Of a stretch of DNA of 64,000 bases, positions 1 to 9,323 are shown piece after piece (positions within the stretch are counted from its first letter, which is position 1; every line of letters starts with the position of its first letter). The DNA is taken from assembly GCF_001306145.1 (NCBI RefSeq), contig NZ_LGKO01000004.1, positions 124,001-188,000 on the forward strand. Direction: 5' to 3'. A program made the position numbers and the translations under genes. The stretch is from Thermanaerothrix daxensis. GTDB taxonomy: Bacteria; Chloroflexota; Anaerolineae; Anaerolineales; Anaerolineaceae. The notes below the pieces were generated by a model. That model made no database searches. It saw only the letters and a program-made list of their open reading frames with translations, and was not told where the DNA came from.

Positions 1-661
1 CCAGGCGATGAACCTCGGTGGTAATGCGCTTACCCGGCACCCATATGGTGCCAACCGCCAGGCGAATTAAATCGGTGGTGGGAAGGGTCTCCGGAAACAG
101 GGCTTCATTACCCATCCATGCCATACGCCGCAGAGCAGGGAACCGACTCTCGGCCTGATAAACCCCCACATAGGCAACCCTAAAGAGACGGGCAAATGCA
201 CTCAGGGCCTCCCACACAGCCTGCTCCAGGGTGGGCTGACGAAAAAGGCGCGGCAGGTTTCCCAGAGATTCCAAAACCTGCAGCCACCAGCGCTGCATCA
301 TGGCAGAAGGATCCTCACCCGGGGTAAGGCGTAAAACCGCCCAGGGTTCAGGCAAACCCAGGGGCATCCACCGCCCTACCACGCTAATCACATTCCCGCT
401 TTTGGAGTGAAGCACCAGATCACGATCGCTGCCTTCAACGAACTCCGTTATATTTTCGCCACCTAGAATATCGTCTGGAGCCCGCTTTACCAATTCGCTC
501 AAGTAGTAGCCGCTTAATTCGCAAAAGCGAGGAGTAGCGTATAAAATTCGATTCTGACGGGTATCAAACAGCAGAACCGGTTCATTGCACAAATCCAGGA
601 GCAAAACCAGGCTGCGGAACAGGTTATTTTTGGTGTTGCGTCCAATGGAATAAAACGTCAT
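1..661 (-). CDS. PAS/GAF-domain sensor protein, N-terminal part (runs off the window)
   Basis: The frame is open for 220 codons from an ATG at 661 to the window edge, so only the N-terminus is present. Residues of about 15-110 look like a PAS domain (motif LLFDTRQNRILYATPRFCEL followed by SGYYLSEL), and about 125-220 look like a GAF-type domain. No membrane segment or signal peptide is seen, so a cytosolic sensor is likely. The missing C-terminus could be a histidine kinase or a GGDEF output; the visible part cannot decide this. It starts 20 bp after the stop of the sigma-54 gene on the same strand, so the two are probably co-transcribed. An NtrB-like role is possible but unproven. Confidence 0.6.
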   Translation of the reverse strand, partial: MTFYSIGRNTKNNLFRSLVLLLDLCNEPVLLFDTRQNRILYATPRFCELSGYYLSELVKRAPDDILGGENITEFVEGSDRDLVLHSKSGNVISVVGRWMPLGLPEPWAVLRLTPGEDPSAMMQRWWLQVLESLGNLPRLFRQPTLEQAVWEALSAFARLFRVAYVGVYQAESRFPALRRMAWMGNEALFPETLPTTDLIRLAVGTIWVPGKRITTEVHRL

Positions 662-680
662 TCGGCCTCGTTTGAGGAAT

Positions 681-2114
681 TCATAAGGTAGAGGTTGAGT
701 GGGAAGGTGAATGTCGCAAATGAGCAGGCAGGATACCCTCAATGGTTCGGTATTTGGCTACCGTCCGACGCGCTACCTTGAACCCCTGCTGGCGCAGGTG
801 TTCAGCAATCTCAGCATCACTCAGCGGATGGGATTCACTGGCGATGATCTCGCGCAAGGCGCTTCGCACATTGCCATGCCGATCAAAGAACGAAGCCAGC
901 GGCACAATGCGCTTATTTGGAAGTTGCACATTTTTCTGGGCCACCGCCCTGGAAATGGTAGATTCGTGCAGGTCCAGTTCGCGCGCAATTTGATGACGGG
1001 TAATGGGCCGTAGATAGCGCTCACCTTTCAGAATGTAATCGCGTTGCAACTCAACCACGCGGCGCATCAGGCGCAGTAAAGTGTGGTTGCGTTGCTGGAG
1101 GCACTTGATAAAAAGCGCCGCCCGGTCCAGATCGCTGCGCAGTTCCTCGCGTGCCTCACCCTCGGCCAGTTGGAGCCCCTGGCGAAAGGCCGGGTTGATG
1201 CGCAAAACACCTCTCAACGGCAGGATGATCTCCACCACCAGCGGCCCATTGGGATCATCGTTGAGGTGCGAGATGATAATATCAGGGTAGGTCAAAGTGC
1301 GCTGAGCCACAGCGGCTGGTGAGCGTACATCTCCCCAATGCCCCCGCGCGGGGAAGGGGTTCAGATTATCGCTGATAAACTGCGCCGCCTCTTTAACTGC
1401 ACGCAATGGAATGCCTAGGCGCCGCGCCAGATCCGCATAATGGCGCTTACCCAGGTCATCCAACCCCTCCCGTATCAAAAGGTCCACCACCGCGGGCACC
1501 TCTTGAGTTTCTTTCAACACCTCCAGTTGCACCAGCATGGCCTCCTGAGGGGTGCAGGAGCCCACCCCCAGCGGTTCGGCGTGTTGAATAGCCCGGCGAA
1601 TGCGTTCCACCCGCGAGGCCGGTATGTGAAAATAATCTGCCACCTCGGCCACATCCACCCTAAGCAGCCCATCTTCATCCAGATGCATGACCAGATGCGC
1701 TGCAATGAGCTGGTCGTCGTGCCCCAACTCGAAAGCCACCTGGCGCAGGACGTAAGTGGGCAGATCCAGCGGATCGGAGAAGAGCCGCTCTTCCGGGAGG
1801 CCCTCCTCGGTTTCCTCGCCGCTTTCCCCCGAGGAGGTGGGGAAAAAATCTTCGCGCGGGGAGATAAACACCACCACCTCATCCTGGGCATCGCTCCGCG
1901 GCTTGCTGCACACGGGACAGACGCTTTCGCCAGCTCTCAGCAGACGCTGACACATTGGACAACGCCGTTCCTCGACCAATTCAAGAGCGGGGTTGGCCAG
2001 TTCAGCCTGAATCTGCTGCCATAATTCCGTAACCGACTGGTGCAGCAGCGACATGGTTTGGGTCAGATGAGCCGTAATAACCGTTCGCGTGGAAGTTTGC
2101 TGAACCTGCAACAT
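681..2114 (-). CDS. rpoN: RNA polymerase sigma-54 factor
   Basis: Sigma-54 directs RNA polymerase to -24/-12 promoters that need an AAA+ activator. The 477-residue product has a glutamine/leucine-rich region I (about residues 5-45, TQTMSLLHQSVTELWQQI), a core-binding region, a helix-turn-helix near 370-390 (LDLHESTISRAV) and the RpoN box ARRTVAKYR at about 448-456, which reads -24 DNA. I chose the ATG at 2114 because GGGAGAG lies just upstream; an in-frame start 13 codons earlier lacks a ribosome site. Oddity: C52-x2-C55 and C66-x2-C69 form a zinc-ribbon-like insert right after region I, where ordinary sigma-54 has an acidic linker. No cognate activator is encoded in the window. Confidence 0.93.
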   Translation of the reverse strand: MLQVQQTSTRTVITAHLTQTMSLLHQSVTELWQQIQAELANPALELVEERRCPMCQRLLRAGESVCPVCSKPRSDAQDEVVVFISPREDFFPTSSGESGEETEEGLPEERLFSDPLDLPTYVLRQVAFELGHDDQLIAAHLVMHLDEDGLLRVDVAEVADYFHIPASRVERIRRAIQHAEPLGVGSCTPQEAMLVQLEVLKETQEVPAVVDLLIREGLDDLGKRHYADLARRLGIPLRAVKEAAQFISDNLNPFPARGHWGDVRSPAAVAQRTLTYPDIIISHLNDDPNGPLVVEIILPLRGVLRINPAFRQGLQLAEGEAREELRSDLDRAALFIKCLQQRNHTLLRLMRRVVELQRDYILKGERYLRPITRHQIARELDLHESTISRAVAQKNVQLPNKRIVPLASFFDRHGNVRSALREIIASESHPLSDAEIAEHLRQQGFKVARRTVAKYRTIEGILPAHLRHSPSHSTSTL

Positions 2115-2187
2115 GGACGCTCTCCCAGCCTGCTTCTGATAGTATATGCGCAATTGATTCGCGTTGCAAGTTTCATGCCTGATTAAA

Positions 2188-2219
2188 TCCAGCCCCCAGC
2201 GCTTTCGCTGGGAGCTGGA
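2188..2219 (-). terminator. Likely terminator downstream of nirS
   Basis: A GC-rich hairpin with a seven-pair inner stem (CCCAGCG/CGCTGGG) and a six-pair outer stem (TCCAGC/GCTGGA) starts about 30 bp after the nirS stop. On the minus strand it is followed by a short T-containing stretch (GGATTTAATC). The U-tract is weak, so termination may be partial and allow some read-through towards rpoN. Confidence 0.5.
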
Positions 2220-2250
2220 AGGTCCTGCCTCTCTGCTGAACAGCCGGGGC

Positions 2251-4317
2251 TCAGTAGATGTCGTTCACCGTGTTGTACACGTTAAACTTGCCGGTGGGGG
2301 TGATCAGGTTGGGGATGCGTTCCTTCTCCTGCAGGGTACGGTCATCGTAAATGACGATCTCGCCGGTCTGGCCCGGCTTATCCGCCGTGCCCCACACACT
2401 CACCCAAACCTCGGTGCCCTGCCGATTGTACTCAAAGTGTGTGGCTCGCCCGTAGTCGGCCACCTCCCAGCATTTATAGGGCTGGGTGGGGTCGGACTTG
2501 GCCACCACGCAGATGGTGCGCGCCAGTTTGGGGTCGGAATTCAGGGTCATATCCACCCAGATCCACGGGCTGGTGGGGTGTGTCTTGATGAACAGGCTAC
2601 CAGAGCCGGGCAACGCTATCTCGCGCACGGCTTTCCAGGCATATTGCGGGTGACCAACGGGGTCAGTGCCGATGGTGGTGATTGCCGCATCTCCCAGATG
2701 AGCCGTGCTCCAGACCGGCCCAAACTGCGGGTCTACCCAGTTCGCCCCGCGCCCAGGATGCGGAACTGCTGGTGTATCCACCAACGCCACCAGTTTGCCA
2801 TCCAGAGCGTCCACGACTGCCACCTTGTTTGATTGATTGGCAGCCACCAGGAAGTAGCGTTTGGTAGCATCCCATCCCCCATCATGCAGGTAGCGCGCTG
2901 CTTCAATCATCTTGATGGTCGGGTTATGGGGATCGCTGTAATCCACCAGCCAGATCTGACCAATTTCCTTGATATTGACAATCCACTCCGGCTTGAAGTG
3001 CGAAGCCACAATGGCGGCCACCCGGGGCTCGGGGTGATACTCCTCCATATCTATCGTGTACCCACGCGTACTCACGATTTTGAAAGGCTCCAGCGTCTGC
3101 CCATCCAGAATGACAAAGTGAGGCGGCCAGTAACAGCCCACAATGGCGTACCGATCCGTGAAATCACCCAATTCGCCTTTGTACTTACTGACCTCCACCG
3201 ACCGGGCATCGTAGCAGGTCTGCACCTCGGCAACTTTTTGCGGCACCTCGGGCCAGAGATCTACCATCACAAGGCGACCGTCGCGACCGATGACGTACAC
3301 ATAACGGCCAGTTGCCGACATGCGCGAGATGTGAACTGCGTAACCGGTATCCAGTTTGGCCACCACCTCATACGTATCTCCATCAATCACGGCCACCTGG
3401 CCGGCATCCCGCAAGGTCACCACAAAGTAATTCTGCCAGTTGCGCGTCGTCTGAGGCTGGGTGGGGCGCTGCTCGGGGGGTACCAGCACCTTCCAGGTCT
3501 GCTTCATCTGCTCTAGCGACATTTCCGGGGGCGCAGGCGGCTCCATCTGCAAGAATTTCGCCATGATCTCTGTCTGCTCCTGGGTCAAGAACCCCTGCTT
3601 GCCCCAATCCGGCATTCCGCGGGGTGTCCCATTGAAGATAATGGAAGCCAGAGCCAGCGTCCCCTTGGGCTGCGTCTTATCGGGGGTGAGCGCTGGGCCG
3701 GTCGCACCTTTGCGCAACGTCCCGTGACAACCAGCACAGCGCTCAAAGTACACCTGCTTGGCCCAGGCAAACTCCTCCTCACTCAAAAGGGGAACCTCAC
3801 CGGTAAGCGAGGGTTCTTCAGGCACGGATGTGGTTTGCTCTGCAACCTCCTCCGGTGGGTGATAGAGGTATTGAACCACGGCTTCAATTTCCGCTGGGCT
3901 AAGAAGCGCTCCCAGGTTTGCAGGCATCAGACCTTTCTGACAAGGTACCCCATTACAATCTGGGGCCACAAAGGCATCGGGCTCGACAATCGCCTCATGA
4001 AGATAATCAAGAACGCTCTTGGCCTTACCAGTGTACTCGCCCGATTCCAGCCGCTTCTCTGCCACTTCAGCAATTTGGGACAGATCCGGGCCAAGGGTGC
4101 CCTGCGCGCCCGGCACGCCTGGAATCACATGGCACGCCCCACAGGCCCCTTTCTTGAATCCCTCCATCGCCAGTTCCATGACGTCACTGCCAGCCACAGG
4201 AGAGGTCGCTGACAGCGCGGGGGTAGATGTTGGGGTTGGTTGGGAGCGTCCTGCACAAGCCGCCAATCCCAGCACACTAATCCCGAGCAGGATCCATGCC
4301 ATCCAATGGTGCTTCAT
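2251..4317 (-). CDS. nirS: Cytochrome cd1 nitrite reductase with an extra N-terminal cytochrome c domain (lipoprotein)
   Basis: NirS reduces nitrite to nitric oxide with heme c as electron entry and heme d1 as catalytic site. The 688-residue protein has a lipobox (LAAC, Cys21), a first c-type heme site CGACH (59-63) with a MPANL methionine ligand near 131, a second site CAGCH (194-198) typical of NirS, and a d1 propeller from about 285 to the end. The propeller keeps hallmark segments including ISRMSATGRYVYVIGRDG, the histidines in GYAVH, ASH and HPGRG, and the terminal TPTGKFNVYN. Ordinary NirS is about 560-600 residues with one heme c, so the first 160 residues are an added cytochrome domain. 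AAGGAGGTGA precedes the ATG. No heme d1 synthesis genes are nearby. Confidence 0.92.
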   Translation of the reverse strand: MKHHWMAWILLGISVLGLAACAGRSQPTPTSTPALSATSPVAGSDVMELAMEGFKKGACGACHVIPGVPGAQGTLGPDLSQIAEVAEKRLESGEYTGKAKSVLDYLHEAIVEPDAFVAPDCNGVPCQKGLMPANLGALLSPAEIEAVVQYLYHPPEEVAEQTTSVPEEPSLTGEVPLLSEEEFAWAKQVYFERCAGCHGTLRKGATGPALTPDKTQPKGTLALASIIFNGTPRGMPDWGKQGFLTQEQTEIMAKFLQMEPPAPPEMSLEQMKQTWKVLVPPEQRPTQPQTTRNWQNYFVVTLRDAGQVAVIDGDTYEVVAKLDTGYAVHISRMSATGRYVYVIGRDGRLVMVDLWPEVPQKVAEVQTCYDARSVEVSKYKGELGDFTDRYAIVGCYWPPHFVILDGQTLEPFKIVSTRGYTIDMEEYHPEPRVAAIVASHFKPEWIVNIKEIGQIWLVDYSDPHNPTIKMIEAARYLHDGGWDATKRYFLVAANQSNKVAVVDALDGKLVALVDTPAVPHPGRGANWVDPQFGPVWSTAHLGDAAITTIGTDPVGHPQYAWKAVREIALPGSGSLFIKTHPTSPWIWVDMTLNSDPKLARTICVVAKSDPTQPYKCWEVADYGRATHFEYNRQGTEVWVSVWGTADKPGQTGEIVIYDDRTLQEKERIPNLITPTGKFNVYNTVNDIY

Positions 4318-4372
4318 GTCACCTCCTTCAAATTTAATCGTTTTAGAGCAAAATAGGATGATTGAGTGACCT

Positions 4373-4385
4373 GAAATTTAGCATA
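4373..4385 (-). promoter_or_regulatory. Predicted nirS -10 element and start site
   Basis: On the minus strand TATGCT (4385-4380) lies 22 bp after the TTGCGC-N2-GCGCAA palindrome. A start near 4373 would place the palindrome centre at -41.5, the classic class II position for FNR/CRP activators, which overlaps the -35 and explains why no consensus -35 is seen. The start site itself is inferred. Confidence 0.5.
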
Positions 4386-4407
4386 TGACGTTTTATCCTC
4401 AGCATGA

Positions 4408-4421
4408 TTGCGCCAGCGCAA
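4408..4421. promoter_or_regulatory. FNR/CRP-type palindromic operator upstream of nirS
   Basis: TTGCGCCAGCGCAA is an inverted repeat with six-base arms around two bases; equivalently TTGCG-N4-CGCAA, the same arm spacing as an FNR/DNR box (TTGAT-N4-ATCAA). The identical 14-mer occurs at 57913-57926 upstream of the ywiC-like gene. It lies between nirS and the trmFO promoter; distance to the predicted nirS start (41.5 bp) favours nirS as the target. Confidence 0.62.
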
Positions 4422-4467
4422 ACAACGCCAGCCAAAGGGTCTGAGCCCTCACCGCGACCAGCACCAC

Positions 4468-4497
4468 TTGACACTTCTCCTCCTCCTGGGATACTAT
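4468..4497 (+). promoter_or_regulatory. Sigma-70 promoter of trmFO
   Basis: A consensus -35 TTGACA (4468-4473) and a -10 TACTAT (4492-4497) are separated by 18 bp, about 55 bp before the trmFO ATG. It points away from nirS, so the two genes have separate divergent promoters. Confidence 0.7.
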
Positions 4498-4555
4498 CAA
4501 CACCACAACGCCCAGGTGCCTTGAGCACCGTGGCGCAGAGAAACGAGGTAAACCC

Positions 4556-5932
4556 ATGGCAGTTGTTCATGTGATTGGTGGTGGATTAGCCGGAAGCGAG
4601 GCAGCCTGGCAGGCTGCGGAACTGGGAGCAGAGGTCATACTTTACGAAATGCGTCCCCTGGTCAGCACCGGGGCTCATCGCACAGACAAACTGGCCGAGT
4701 TAATCTGCTCCAATTCTCTCGGATCCCGCCTCTTGGACCGCGCCTCGGGGCTGCTCAAAGAAGAATTACGCTTGTTGCGTTCCCTGCTATTGGCGTGTGC
4801 CGAGGCTACCGCGGTACCCGCCGGGGGCGCCTTGGCTGTAGATCGAGATGCCTTCGCTGACCTGGTCACCCAGATTATCAGTCAGCACCCGCGCATCCGG
4901 GTGGTGCGCCAGGAAGTGACTCGCCTTCCCGAAGGGGTGGTCATCATCGCATCCGGCCCGCTGACCTCCCCCGCGCTGGCAGAGGAGATCCAGCGATTAA
5001 CAGGTGAAGATTATCTTTTCTTCTACGACGCCATCTCCCCGATTGTGACAGCCGATTCCATCAACATGGACATTGCTTTCAAGGGTTCACGCTACGGGCG
5101 CGGAGCACAAGAAGAAGGGGATTATATTAACTGCCCAATGAGCAAAGCCGAGTACAAGGCTTTTGTGGATGCACTGGTCCATGCCGAACGCATCCCTCTG
5201 CGCGATTTCGAGAAAGCCATCGAACACGGCGTCAAAGCCGGGGCCGACAAATACTTTGAGGGGTGCTTACCCATCGAGGTGCTGGCTGCACGTGGTGAAA
5301 AGGCTCTGGCATTCGGACCACTACGGCCGGTTGGTTTGATAGACCCGCGCACCGGGAAACAGCCTTACGCGGTGGTTCAACTGCGTCAGGACAACCTGCG
5401 TGGTACGCTTTACAGCCTAGTGGGATTTCAGACCAACCTGACCTACCCTGAGCAAAAACGGGTTTTCCGCATGATCCCGGGCCTGGAACAGGCAGAGTTT
5501 GTCCGCTACGGACAAATGCACCGCAATACTTACATCGCCTCTCCGCGCCTTCTGCTTCCCACCCTCCAATTGCGTCAGCACCACACGATCCTGTTTGCCG
5601 GGCAGATTACTGGCGTGGAGGGCTACATGGGGAACATCGCCACTGGGCTGCTGGCCGGCTGGAATGCAGTGCGCCTTTTGGGCGGTAGCGACCCCCTCAC
5701 CCCTCCAACCACCACCATGTTGGGAGCGCTATGCCGCTATATCACCGAGGCTCGCCTCGAGGACTTCCAGCCCATGAAAGCCAACTTTGGCTTACTGCCC
5801 GACCTGGACCATCCTCCGCGGGGCAAACAGGAAAGACACCAGCGCCTGGCCATGCGCGCCCTGGAGGATTTGAGCGCCTGGCTACGCCGTTTCCCAGAGC
5901 GCACCCAGGTCACACTTCCCTTACTGCACTGA
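4556..5932 (+). CDS. trmFO: Methylenetetrahydrofolate-tRNA (uracil-5-)-methyltransferase TrmFO
   Basis: TrmFO makes 5-methyluridine at position 54 of the tRNA T-loop, using methylenetetrahydrofolate and FADH2. The 458-residue length is normal. Residues 8-13 hold the FAD-binding glycine motif (GGGLAGSE), Cys51 sits in the conserved CSNSLGS segment and a second conserved Cys lies in GCLPIE near 237; these are the two redox/nucleophile cysteines of the family. The C-terminal half keeps [16 protein letters not shown], the second flavin-contact signature. Its own promoter lies upstream. The stop overlaps the ribosome site of the following peptidase gene, which suggests coupled translation. Confidence 0.95.
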   Translation: MAVVHVIGGGLAGSEAAWQAAELGAEVILYEMRPLVSTGAHRTDKLAELICSNSLGSRLLDRASGLLKEELRLLRSLLLACAEATAVPAGGALAVDRDAFADLVTQIISQHPRIRVVRQEVTRLPEGVVIIASGPLTSPALAEEIQRLTGEDYLFFYDAISPIVTADSINMDIAFKGSRYGRGAQEEGDYINCPMSKAEYKAFVDALVHAERIPLRDFEKAIEHGVKAGADKYFEGCLPIEVLAARGEKALAFGPLRPVGLIDPRTGKQPYAVVQLRQDNLRGTLYSLVGFQTNLTYPEQKRVFRMIPGLEQAEFVRYGQMHRNTYIASPRLLLPTLQLRQHHTILFAGQITGVEGYMGNIATGLLAGWNAVRLLGGSDPLTPPTTTMLGALCRYITEARLEDFQPMKANFGLLPDLDHPPRGKQERHQRLAMRALEDLSAWLRRFPERTQVTLPLLH

Positions 5933-5942
5933 GGTGATCACC

Positions 5943-6836
5943 ATGCGATCCCGAATTTATCGCCTGCGCCTCCTCCTGACGCTCCTTCTAGTAGCGAGTG
6001 TGTTGGTCATCGGACGTTGGATCCTCAACGCAACCCGGCCCGCCGAAGTGTTCAATGCCCAGCGCGCCTACCGTGATGTGCAAGACCAGGTGGCACTGGG
6101 GGCACGTACTCCCGGTAGTCCGGCTCACGCAGCCCTTCAGGATTATATTGTGAAAACCCTGCGCACCAACGCCTGGACAGTTGAAGTGCAATCGGGCACG
6201 TATAACAATCAGCCCATCACCAACATCATTGGAAAACGAGGCACCAACGGGCCGTGGATCATCCTGGCCGCTCATTATGACTCTCGCCTGCTCGCTGACC
6301 AAGACCCCGACCCCGCCAACCATTCCCAGCCGGTGCCCGGCGCCAACGATGGAGCCTCGGGGGTAGCCGTTTTATTGGAACTGGCACGCACCCTTCCCAC
6401 CTCCATTGAGAAGCGCATCTGGCTGGTCTTCTTTGATGCTGAAGACCAGGGCGGAATACCCGGCTGGGAATGGATTATGGGATCTCGCCACTTCGTCTCC
6501 CAACTTGAGGGACGTCCAGATGCAGTAGTCGTGGTAGATATGGTTGGCGATACCCACCTTAACCTGTTCAAAGAACGCCATTCCGATCCTAAATTGATGC
6601 GTGAAATCTGGGCAGTCGCTCACTCTCTGGGCTACCAGGAAAACTTTTTAGATGCCGATGGCCAAGCCATTTTGGATGACCACATCCCATTTCTGGAACA
6701 GGGAATCCCCGCTGTGGATTTGATTGACTTTGATTACCCCTACTGGCATACACTGCAAGACCTTCCTGATAAAGTTTCACCCTATAGTCTGGAGGTTGTG
6801 GGACGTACGTTGTACCACTGGCTCATTCAGCCCTGA
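5943..6836 (+). CDS. Membrane-anchored M28 zinc peptidase, glutaminyl-peptide cyclotransferase-like
   Basis: The 297-residue protein begins with a single membrane segment or uncleaved signal (about residues 7-25), so the catalytic domain should be outside the membrane. Zinc ligands of the M28 fold are visible: His111 (AAHYDSR), Asp136 (GANDGASG), Glu167 (FFDAEDQG), an Asp near 199, and His269 (YWHTLQD). The segments GSRHF and DDHIPFLEQG, and the PYWHTLQD ending, resemble glutaminyl cyclases, which form N-terminal pyroglutamate, more than classic aminopeptidases; both activities occur in this family. I chose the ATG with GAGGTG six bases upstream over an in-frame GTG at 5934. It follows trmFO by 10 bp. 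Confidence 0.82.
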   Translation: MRSRIYRLRLLLTLLLVASVLVIGRWILNATRPAEVFNAQRAYRDVQDQVALGARTPGSPAHAALQDYIVKTLRTNAWTVEVQSGTYNNQPITNIIGKRGTNGPWIILAAHYDSRLLADQDPDPANHSQPVPGANDGASGVAVLLELARTLPTSIEKRIWLVFFDAEDQGGIPGWEWIMGSRHFVSQLEGRPDAVVVVDMVGDTHLNLFKERHSDPKLMREIWAVAHSLGYQENFLDADGQAILDDHIPFLEQGIPAVDLIDFDYPYWHTLQDLPDKVSPYSLEVVGRTLYHWLIQP

Positions 6837-6842
6837 GAGCGC

Positions 6843-8129
6843 ATGCAGGAATTGGCAAATTTCACATCCTCGCTTAAACTTGAACCCATGAAAGGTCTTC
6901 CGGAATCCTGGCAGCAAATTCAAGCCGAGTGGATTGAAAATACGGTTCGGGTGGTGGGCCAGAGCACCTCAACGCGCGAGAACCTCCATTACCTGGTCCG
7001 TGAATTCGTCCACACCACTGCCCAGATCCTGGAAGGAGGGCCTCTTGATCTCCTGGATCCTATCTTAGCCCGGTGGGCCTCTTCGCTGACTCAGACAGAC
7101 CTTGAAAGCAGTGCCAGCGACCTAATGCGTTTCATGGGTGTGCTGGTCACTTCGGCCCTGGAAGCCCTTATCACCCATCTAGAACCTGCCACAGCCCTAG
7201 TGACATATAAAGCCTTGCTTCCCTGTTTCAATTACGCCTATGAACGCCTGGCTCAACATGAGATTGAAGCCAAAATCACCTACATCTCAAATCACCTTAG
7301 CGAGGTGCAACAGCGACTGGAACGGCTCGATAAAAGCAAATCCGATTTTATTGCCATTGCGGCGCATGAGCTGAAGACTCCGCTGACGCTGGTGGAAGGG
7401 TATACCGCCATGCTCCGCGAAGGGTTGAGTCAGCCGAATACTGACTCTGGTGAACTAACCCCAATGTTGGATGGGATTGAAAATGGCGCCAGGCGCTTGC
7501 GTAGCATCATCGAAGATATGATTGATGTTTCGCTCATTGACAATCAATTACTTTCCCTTAATTTTCAACCGGTTTGGTTGAACCATCTTTTTGCCATCCT
7601 GGAGCGCGAGTTTCAGCCGGCTATTGCAGAGAGGCACCAGACCCTCAAGATCCACGACTTTCCGGGCAGCCATGCGGTCCTGATGGGCGATCCCGAACGA
7701 TTGTTGCAGGCTTTTCGTAACCTGCTGAACAACGCGATCAAGTTCACCCCGGACGGGGGCAAAATTGAGGTGAACGGACGCGAGCTGCCGGGGTTCATCG
7801 AGGTTACCATCACCGACACTGGCATTGGTATTGATCCCGATGACCAGGCCATTATTTTTGAGAAGTTTTCACGCCTGGGAAATGTGGCCTTGCACTCCAG
7901 TGGTAAGACCAAATTTAAGGGAGGTGGCCCAGGGCTCGGATTGCCCATTGCCAAAGGCATTATTGAAGCCCATGGTGGCACAATTTGGGTAGAATCAGAG
8001 GGTTATGATGAAGTACGCTGCCCTGGCTCTACCTTCCATATCTTGATCCCCCAACAACACCCCTCCCTGGAAGGTCGCGTGGCCGATATCTTTGCTTCTC
8101 TTACCCCAACCCCTACCCCTTCAGAGTAG
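6843..8129 (+). CDS. Soluble sensor histidine kinase
   Basis: The 428-residue kinase has no membrane segment. Residues 1-145 form a helical domain I do not recognise, then a short coiled coil leads into HisKA with the phosphoacceptor His175 (AAHELKTPLTLVEGY). The HATPase domain follows with an N-box (NLLNNAIKFTPDGG), the DTGIGI G1 motif and a GLGLPIAKGIIEAHGG G2 motif. No response regulator is adjacent, so it is an orphan and its partner must be elsewhere. It starts 6 bp after the M28 peptidase stop and ends 7 bp before an aminotransferase, so these genes are probably one transcript, although a functional link is not evident. Confidence 0.88.
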   Translation: MQELANFTSSLKLEPMKGLPESWQQIQAEWIENTVRVVGQSTSTRENLHYLVREFVHTTAQILEGGPLDLLDPILARWASSLTQTDLESSASDLMRFMGVLVTSALEALITHLEPATALVTYKALLPCFNYAYERLAQHEIEAKITYISNHLSEVQQRLERLDKSKSDFIAIAAHELKTPLTLVEGYTAMLREGLSQPNTDSGELTPMLDGIENGARRLRSIIEDMIDVSLIDNQLLSLNFQPVWLNHLFAILEREFQPAIAERHQTLKIHDFPGSHAVLMGDPERLLQAFRNLLNNAIKFTPDGGKIEVNGRELPGFIEVTITDTGIGIDPDDQAIIFEKFSRLGNVALHSSGKTKFKGGGPGLGLPIAKGIIEAHGGTIWVESEGYDEVRCPGSTFHILIPQQHPSLEGRVADIFASLTPTPTPSE

Positions 8130-8136
8130 ATAAACC

Positions 8137-9321
8137 ATGAGTAACGCATTTATTCAACCCGCTGACCGCATTGCTTCGTTCAAACCTTACTTCTTCGCGA
8201 GCCTGAATCAGAAAATCGCCGAACTTAAGGCCCGCAAGGTGGATGTGATCCGAATTGACATGGGTTCTCCCGACCTGCCGCCAGCCGACTTTATCATCGA
8301 AACCCTGGTTGAAAATGCTCGCCGACCGGATACCCATGGCTATACACCCAATGGGGGCTTTCCCGCCTTCCGGGAAGCCGTTGCCTCTTACTATCACCGA
8401 CGCTTTAACGTCGAACTGGATCCCATGCGCGAAACCCTTGCGCTGATCGGCTCCAAGGAAGGCCTTTTCAACCTGGCGCAGGTTCTGCTCAATCCGGGCG
8501 ATCTAGCCCTGGTGCCGGATCCCGCCTATCCCGTATATGAAGCAGCCAGCCTGATCGCGGGGGCCGAGGTGATTAAACTGCCCCTCAAACGCGAGAACGG
8601 CTTTCTGCCTGCATTGGATGAGATTGCTCCCGAGGTTCTCGATCGGGCTAAAATCTTATGGCTCAACTACCCCAACAATCCGACCGGTGCAGTTGCTCCC
8701 TATGAGTACCTCGCACGGGTGGTAGACCTGGCTCATCGCCATCGCTTTGTAATTGCCTTTGATGCCCCCTATACTGACATTTGCTTTGGCGGCTATAAAG
8801 CCCCTAGCATCCTGCAGGTTCCAGGCGCTAAGGATGTGGCCGTTGAATTTAACTCGCTTTCTAAAACCTATAACATGGCTGGCTGGCGTGTGGGCATGGC
8901 AGTGGGTAACCCCCGGATTATCCAGTATCTCCACGTTTACAAGAGCCAGATGGATTCGTCGCACTTCCAGCCCATTTTGCTGGCCGGAATTGCTGCCCTT
9001 ACAGGTGATCAATCCTGGATTGAGGCACGCAACCGGATCTACGAGCAGCGCCGCGATTTAGTGGTTCAAGCGCTTCAAAGGGCCGGTTTTGGTGTCGAGC
9101 CTCCCGCTGCCGCCATTTACGTTTGGGCACATCTTCCTCCCGGTTTCAGCAATAGCACCGAGTTCTGCACGCGTTTGCTGGAAGACACTGGAGTTAGCAT
9201 TACTCCTGGGGTTGTCTATGGGCAGTATGGCGAAGGCTATGTGCGCATCTCATTGGGAGCACCCACAGAGCGCCTGGAAGAGGCCATGGAACGCCTGCTT
9301 TCATGGATTCAAAGGGCGTAG
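8137..9321 (+). CDS. PLP-dependent class I/II aminotransferase, DapL/AspC-like
   Basis: This 394-residue fold-type I aminotransferase carries the pyridoxal-phosphate lysine in NSLSKTYNMAGWR (Lys243), the NYPNNPTG motif (177-184) that contacts PLP, and DAPYTDI with the Asp and Tyr that bind the cofactor ring. The C-terminal Arg that binds the substrate alpha-carboxylate lies in GYVRISLG. The family includes LL-diaminopimelate aminotransferases, aspartate and alanine/glutamate aminotransferases; the sequence is close to the DapL-type group, but substrate cannot be assigned and no lysine-pathway genes are nearby. There is no strong ribosome site, which fits translation coupled to the kinase gene 7 bp upstream. 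Confidence 0.85.
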   Translation: MSNAFIQPADRIASFKPYFFASLNQKIAELKARKVDVIRIDMGSPDLPPADFIIETLVENARRPDTHGYTPNGGFPAFREAVASYYHRRFNVELDPMRETLALIGSKEGLFNLAQVLLNPGDLALVPDPAYPVYEAASLIAGAEVIKLPLKRENGFLPALDEIAPEVLDRAKILWLNYPNNPTGAVAPYEYLARVVDLAHRHRFVIAFDAPYTDICFGGYKAPSILQVPGAKDVAVEFNSLSKTYNMAGWRVGMAVGNPRIIQYLHVYKSQMDSSHFQPILLAGIAALTGDQSWIEARNRIYEQRRDLVVQALQRAGFGVEPPAAAIYVWAHLPPGFSNSTEFCTRLLEDTGVSITPGVVYGQYGEGYVRISLGAPTERLEEAMERLLSWIQRA

Positions 9322-9323
9322 AG

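Noticed and set aside
1440-2024. 194-codon frame on the plus strand opposite rpoN
   Set aside because: It is fully antisense to a clearly conserved gene, with no ribosome site or known motif.
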